From an uncultured Chitinophagaceae bacterium (GTDB lineage Bacteria > Bacteroidota > Bacteroidia > Chitinophagales > Chitinophagaceae): a stretch of 9,279 nt of DNA. Position 1 is the stretch's first letter. Every line of letters starts with the position of its first letter. Positions 6,158 to 9,279 of this stretch are shown here, piece by piece. The position numbers and the translations under genes are program-made. Under the pieces are notes generated by a model, which saw only the letters and a program-made list of their open reading frames with translations, did not search any database and was not told the origin of the DNA. The stretch is from positions 1-9,279 of the forward strand of contig CAIMKO010000083.1 of assembly GCA_903841915.1 (NCBI GenBank). The letters run 5' to 3'.

Positions 6158-7486
6158 TTACTTCCGCATACCCTTCATTCCCGGGAAACCGCCCATGGGC
6201 ATTTTATTCATCATGCTCATCATCTTTTTCATCTGTTCGAACTGCTTCATAAAGGCATTCACTTCATTCATGTCTTTTCCGCTACCCTTTGCAATGCGTA
6301 ATTTCCTTTTCGGATCCAGTAGATCAGGGTTACTTCTTTCCTGCGGCGTCATACTCTGAATGATCGCTTCCACTCCCTTGAATGCATCGTCTTTTATATC
6401 AATATCTTTTACGGCTTTACCGACACCGGGGATCATTCCCATCAGGTCTTTTAAATTGCCCATCTTTTTGATCTGTTGCAATTGTTCGAGAAAGTCCTGA
6501 AAATCGAATTGATTTTTCCGGATCTTCTTTTCCAGTTTCTTGGCTTGTTCTTCATCGTATTGGTCCTGTGCTTTTTCAACCAGGGAAGCAATATCACCCA
6601 TCCCTAAAATACGCTGTGCCATACGTTCAGGGTAGAAGACATCCAATGTGTCCATCTTCTCACCGCTGCTCATGAACTTAATGGGCTTGTTCACCGTGTA
6701 CTTGATAGACAATGCAGCACCACCGCGGGTATCACCATCGAGTTTGGTAAGTACCACCCCTGTGAAATCCAGTTTATCATTGAATGCTTTTGCCGTATTC
6801 ACTGCATCCTGTCCAGTCATGGCATCCACCACAAATAAGATCTCTGCAGGATTCACAGCAGCTTTGATATTGGCTACTTCCGTCATCATCACTTCATCAA
6901 TGGCCAATCGGCCGGCAGTATCGATAATGACTACATTTTTATTTTTTGACTTGGCTTCTTTAATGGCATTCTGAACAATTTCAACCGCATTCTTATTTTC
7001 TCTTTCAGCATAAATATCAACACCGATCTGTTCTGCCAAAACCGTTAACTGATCGATGGCCGCAGGACGATAAATATCAGCAGCAACCACTAATGGAGAT
7101 TTTCCTTTTTTTGTTTTAAGATAATTGGCAAGCTTTCCCGTGAAAGTCGTTTTACCACTACCTTGTAAGCCCGCGATCAATATCACAGCGGGATTGCCGG
7201 TGATATTAAATTCAGAAGCTTCACGACCCATCAATTCCGTTAATTCATCCTGCACGATCTTTACCATCAATTGTCCGGGGCTGATGGCATTGATCACTTT
7301 TTCTCCTGTTGCTTTTTCTTTTACTTTATCGGTAAACTCTTTGGCAATTTTAAAGTTCACATCGGCATCGATCAATGCACGGCGGATATCTTTTACGGTA
7401 TTCGCAATATTGAGATCATTGATACGTGCCTCGCCTTTGAGGTTCTTGAACGCTGACTCTAATTTTTCACTAAGTGAATTAAACAT
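6158..7486 (-). CDS. ffh: Signal recognition particle protein Ffh (SRP54)
   Basis: GTPase subunit of the signal recognition particle; binds 4.5S RNA and hydrophobic signal sequences on nascent chains and delivers ribosomes to FtsY at the inner membrane. The four-helix N domain occupies about residues 1-90. The G domain follows with G1 GLQGSGKTT (106-114), AADIYRP (135-141), G3 DTAGR (189-193) and G4 TKLDGDTRGG (247-256). The M domain runs from about 300 with RIAKGSGKDMNEVNAFMKQF for RNA binding and a Met-rich end (MKKMMSMMNKMPMGGFPGM). Length 442 aa is normal. A perfect -7 word TATATTTG lies 66 bp upstream, and a hairpin lies between it and the start. The gene for 4.5S RNA is not in the window. 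TAA stop at 6158-6160. Confidence 0.98.
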   Translation of the reverse strand: MFNSLSEKLESAFKNLKGEARINDLNIANTVKDIRRALIDADVNFKIAKEFTDKVKEKATGEKVINAISPGQLMVKIVQDELTELMGREASEFNITGNPAVILIAGLQGSGKTTFTGKLANYLKTKKGKSPLVVAADIYRPAAIDQLTVLAEQIGVDIYAERENKNAVEIVQNAIKEAKSKNKNVVIIDTAGRLAIDEVMMTEVANIKAAVNPAEILFVVDAMTGQDAVNTAKAFNDKLDFTGVVLTKLDGDTRGGAALSIKYTVNKPIKFMSSGEKMDTLDVFYPERMAQRILGMGDIASLVEKAQDQYDEEQAKKLEKKIRKNQFDFQDFLEQLQQIKKMGNLKDLMGMIPGVGKAVKDIDIKDDAFKGVEAIIQSMTPQERSNPDLLDPKRKLRIAKGSGKDMNEVNAFMKQFEQMKKMMSMMNKMPMGGFPGMKGMRK

Positions 7487-7512
7487 AAAACTCGATTTTC
7501 AATCTTTCACAA

Positions 7513-7540
7513 ATAAAAAAGTGAACCAAACAGTTCACTT
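7513..7540 (-). terminator. Hairpin with T-run: rpoD terminator or ffh leader hairpin
   Basis: AAGTGAAC (7519-7526) and GTTCACTT (7533-7540) pair perfectly over 8 bp with a 6-nt loop. On the - strand the stem is followed by TTTTTTATTTG. It begins 34 nt after the rpoD stop, the right distance and strand to end the rpoD transcript. A perfect -7 element (7552-7559) lies just upstream of it, so the same hairpin may be at the 5' end of the ffh mRNA. Confidence 0.75.
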
Positions 7541-7551
7541 AATATGAGGTG

Positions 7552-7559
7552 CAAATATA
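7552..7559 (-). promoter_or_regulatory. Putative ffh promoter -7 element TATATTTG
   Basis: On the - strand this reads TATATTTG, an exact match to the Bacteroidota -7 consensus TAnnTTTG. No TTTG is visible at the -33 position, which falls in the rpoD 3' end. It would place the ffh start site near 7546, giving a leader of about 60 nt that includes the 7519-7540 hairpin. Confidence 0.45.
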
Positions 7560-7574
7560 ATCGCTGATTTTGTT

Positions 7575-8447
7575 TTAGCCGAGATATACTTTCAGGTGCT
7601 TACAACGGCTGGTGGTACGGAGTTTATTGATAGCTTTATCTTTTATCTGGCGAACCCTTTCACGGGTTAAATTAAAGCGGGCACCGATATCTTCCAAGCT
7701 TAATGCATTATCGATCCCTATTCCGAAGAAATAACAGAGTACTGCTTTTTGTCTTTCAGTCAGTGAAAGCATACTTCTTTCTATCTCGGTACGCAAAGAT
7801 TCATGGTATTCTAATTTCGCATCTGTTTTTTCTGCATTAGGATTGATCATTACATCAATTAAAGTGCTGTCTTCTCCTTCGGACATCGGAGAATCCATGC
7901 TGATATGACGAACACCTACATTGATGGTAGCTGTGATCTCTTCCAGGTCCATATCTAGCAAAACAGCTAATTCTTCCGGGGTTGGCTCCCTTTCGAATTC
8001 CTGTTCCAGTTGCTGATAGGCTTTGCTGATGCGGTTCGTCAATCCCACTTTATTTAATGGCAATCGTACGATACGGCTTTGTTCGGCCAATGCCTGCAAA
8101 ATACTCTGACGTATCCACCAAACAGCATAGGAGATAAATTTAAACCCGCGCGTTTCATCAAAGCGCAGGGCGGCTTTGATCAATCCGAGGTTTCCTTCAT
8201 TGATCAGGTCAGGTAAGGTTAATCCCTGATTCTGGTATTGTTTGGCAACTGATACCACAAAACGCAGATTGGCTTTTACTAATCGATCTAATGCACGCTG
8301 GTCGCCATTTTTGATACGAAGGGCAAGAATTACTTCTTCTTCGGCAGTAATAAGTTCTACTTTCCCGATTTCCTGTAAATACTTTTCCAGACTTTGGCTC
8401 TCACGATTAGTGATAGATTTTGAGATCTTGAGTTGACGCATACTCAT
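7575..8447 (-). CDS. rpoD: Primary sigma factor RpoD/SigA, short Bacteroidota type
   Basis: Housekeeping sigma-70 subunit that directs RNA polymerase to promoters. Length 290 aa, with no region 1.1, as is standard in Bacteroidota. Region 1.2 begins near residue 17 (SLEKYLQEIG). Region 2 spans about 54-123, with LPDLINEGNLGLIKA for core binding and RGFKFISYAVWWIRQSI for -10 recognition and melting. Region 3 runs about 125-200. Region 4.2 carries the helix-turn-helix SLEDIGARFNLTRERVRQIK (about 250-269). ATG 8445-8447 gives MSMRQLK; ATG 8439-8441 gives MRQLKISKSITNRES, the start I know from many Bacteroidota homologues, and either could be used. The gene is divergent from the START-like gene across a 280-bp AT-rich region, and a hairpin terminator follows it. 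Confidence 0.97.
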   Translation of the reverse strand: MSMRQLKISKSITNRESQSLEKYLQEIGKVELITAEEEVILALRIKNGDQRALDRLVKANLRFVVSVAKQYQNQGLTLPDLINEGNLGLIKAALRFDETRGFKFISYAVWWIRQSILQALAEQSRIVRLPLNKVGLTNRISKAYQQLEQEFEREPTPEELAVLLDMDLEEITATINVGVRHISMDSPMSEGEDSTLIDVMINPNAEKTDAKLEYHESLRTEIERSMLSLTERQKAVLCYFFGIGIDNALSLEDIGARFNLTRERVRQIKDKAINKLRTTSRCKHLKVYLG

Positions 8448-8727
8448 ATGCAGTTTTAGGTTTTGTTAGGTTTGAGTGGTTTTTCCTAGAAAAAAATCAA
8501 TCTCCTCGGCGTCATATTGTACTAGCAATTTAAGAAAGTTAAATTATACATTCCAAAAAAATCTTCCGTAAACCTTGAAAACAGGCAGTTTGAGAAGATT
8601 TTTATTGTCCACATAACCAGCCGTTTAGCCTTTATATTGTCCCCACCTGAAAAAAAACATTGGGATGCTATGGATTATTTAATATTATTGCAGCCCTACG
8701 TTTGTAGTTTAGATCAATTAGACAGTA
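8448..8727. promoter_or_regulatory. Divergent promoter region between rpoD and the START-like gene
   Basis: AT-rich, with no ORF. It holds an inverted repeat AAAAATCTTC (8557-8566) and GAAGATTTTT (8594-8603), perfect over 10 bp; AAAC/GTTT (8570-8573, 8588-8591) could extend it past a 3-nt internal loop. It also holds a loose direct repeat, TTTATTGTCC at 8601-8610 and TTTATATTGTCC from 8631. No exact TAnnTTTG for rpoD was seen on the - strand. The + strand has one at 8697-8704. Regulation is not known. Confidence 0.5.
8697..8704 (+). promoter_or_regulatory. Putative -7 element TACGTTTG for the START-like gene
   Basis: TACGTTTG matches the Bacteroidota -7 consensus TAnnTTTG exactly and lies 23 bp before the ATG at 8728, implying a short leader of about 17 nt. 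The -33 region shows no clear TTTG. No Shine-Dalgarno sequence precedes the start (TTAGACAGTAATG), as is usual in this phylum. Confidence 0.55.
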
Positions 8728-9114
8728 ATGAGTAAGAAGCAATTATTTACACTTGAGTTTCCGGTGCGTTGCTCACCGAGCATCTTGTATGAGTTTTTAA
8801 GTACCCCTGCCGGATTGCAGGAATGGTTTGCAGATAAAGTTGATGAATGGGAAGGCGTTTACAGTTTTACCTGGAACGGCGGTACACCCGATAAAGCAGA
8901 GATCAAAGAAAAGGAAGAAGATAAATTTATTCGTTTCAGATGGTTACATACCGAGAAGAATGAATATTTCGAATTCAGGATCGAAAAGACTGAGATATCC
9001 AATCAAACTATTCTGGTGATCAAAGATTTTGCAGAGAAAAATGAGATAAAAGACCAGAGTCAGTTATGGGGTTATCAGATCAAAGAGCTGTTTCATCGTT
9101 TGGGAAGCAGTTAA
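8728..9114 (+). CDS. START-like/SRPBCC domain protein (AHSA1-related, Bacteroidota type)
   Basis: Small 128-aa protein made of one START-like, helix-grip domain. It begins KKQLFTLEFPVRCSPSILYEFLSTPAGLQEWFADKV, the usual pattern of a first beta strand followed by two short helices and a W-F turn, then antiparallel strands (YSFTWNGGTPDKAEIKE, FIRFRWLHTEKNEYFEFRI) and a long C-terminal helix (WGYQIKELFHRLG). Such folds bind hydrophobic ligands or, in AHSA1, assist Hsp90. The ligand or partner here is unknown and no catalytic residues are evident. No signal peptide or membrane segment, so cytoplasmic. A perfect -7 element lies 23 bp upstream. Its TAA (9112-9114) overlaps the end of a convergent ORF by 4 bp, and a strong terminator follows about 60 bp downstream. 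Confidence 0.9.
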   Translation: MSKKQLFTLEFPVRCSPSILYEFLSTPAGLQEWFADKVDEWEGVYSFTWNGGTPDKAEIKEKEEDKFIRFRWLHTEKNEYFEFRIEKTEISNQTILVIKDFAEKNEIKDQSQLWGYQIKELFHRLGSS

Positions 9115-9278
9115 TCTTTTTTTATCCCTTCAAGAATTCTTGCGAAAGCATCTTTCAAAAATAACTCAACATCATCCCACTGCTGCAGTGGGATTTTTTT
9201 TGCCAGTTTGATGAATGACATTTTATTTATTTGCTCATCAGAAAACTGGTCCAGCAATTGATAATTGTCTTCTCTGAA
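9111..9278 (-). CDS. Unrecognised protein, C-terminal 55 residues (gene enters from the right edge)
   Basis: An open frame enters from the right edge and ends at TAA 9111-9113, giving 55 residues that start FREDNYQLLDQFSDEQ and end AFARILEGIKKD. The composition is protein-like: charged, amphipathic, with a probable final helix (VELFLKDAFARILEGIKKD). I do not recognise the family. It converges with the START-like gene and their stop codons overlap by 4 bp. A near-perfect palindromic terminator for the + strand gene lies inside it, coding for IPLQQWDD on this strand. The alternative is that the frame is open by chance; with only 56 codons visible that cannot be ruled out. Confidence 0.5.
   Translation of the reverse strand, partial: FREDNYQLLDQFSDEQINKMSFIKLAKKIPLQQWDDVELFLKDAFARILEGIKKD
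9174..9201 (+). terminator. Strong rho-independent terminator of the START-like gene
   Basis: ATCCCACTG (9174-9182) and CAGTGGGAT (9186-9194) are perfect 9-bp arms around the 3-nt loop CTG, with a run of eight T at 9194-9201. This is a textbook terminator on the + strand, 60 bp after the START-like stop. It overlaps the convergent unrecognised ORF. Confidence 0.85.
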
Positions 9279-9279
9279 A

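Noticed and set aside
6648..6974. 108-residue + strand open frame
   Set aside because: Lies wholly opposite the Ffh G domain and is explained by its codon pattern.
7125..7547. 140-residue + strand open frame opposite ffh
   Set aside because: Antisense shadow of the well-supported ffh gene; low-complexity Ser/Leu/Thr composition and no recognisable domain.
8448..8727. Search for a tRNA, 4.5S RNA or small ORF in the rpoD divergent region
   Set aside because: No cloverleaf, no GGAA/GNAR-type SRP helix and no credible ORF; only AT-rich promoter-like sequence.
1..9279. CRISPR array, toxin-antitoxin, phage defence or transposase genes
   Set aside because: No regularly spaced direct repeats, and every sizeable ORF but the right-edge fragment belongs to a housekeeping or common metabolic family.

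Overview
The window looks like an ordinary chromosomal segment from a member of the Bacteroidota, most likely a Chitinophagaceae-type bacterium. The reasons are the short primary sigma factor that lacks region 1.1, a ribosomal protein bS16 with a long C-terminal tail, an RsuA-type pseudouridine synthase with a non-domain N-terminal extension, the absence of Shine-Dalgarno sequences, and two -7 elements of the Bacteroidota form TAnnTTTG. The genus is an inference and was not tested.

Layout. Two genes on the + strand open the window: an S4-containing RsuA/RluB-family pseudouridine synthase, cut at its 5' end (2-856), and an RluA-family pseudouridine synthase without an S4 domain (984-1724). A REP-like inverted repeat lies between them. 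A convergent spacer with a large palindrome (1725-1891) follows. Then comes a long run of - strand genes. Read in transcription order from the right these are rpoD (8447-7575), ffh (7486-6158), rpsP (5928-5455), rimM (5371-4856), a hot-dog acyl-CoA thioesterase (4859-4467), dinB (4374-3217) and an exported metal-dependent amidohydrolase (3157-1892). A divergent promoter region of 280 bp separates rpoD from a + strand START-like domain gene (8728-9114). That gene converges with the 3' end of an unrecognised - strand ORF that leaves the window (9278-9111).

Function. The block is mainly informational housekeeping: rRNA modification, ribosome assembly (bS16 and RimM), co-translational targeting (SRP54/Ffh), transcription initiation (RpoD) and translesion DNA synthesis (DinB). 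Hairpins with T-runs on the - strand fall after rpoD and after rpsP, so the - strand genes are probably several transcription units rather than one operon. rimM and the thioesterase overlap by ATGA and are probably translationally coupled.

I found no previously undescribed multi-gene system. The points worth a second look are non-coding. They are a pair of diverged ~57-bp palindromic repeats in two different intergenic gaps, a REP-like element, a strong terminator embedded in a convergent ORF, and a hairpin that could be either the rpoD terminator or part of the ffh leader.
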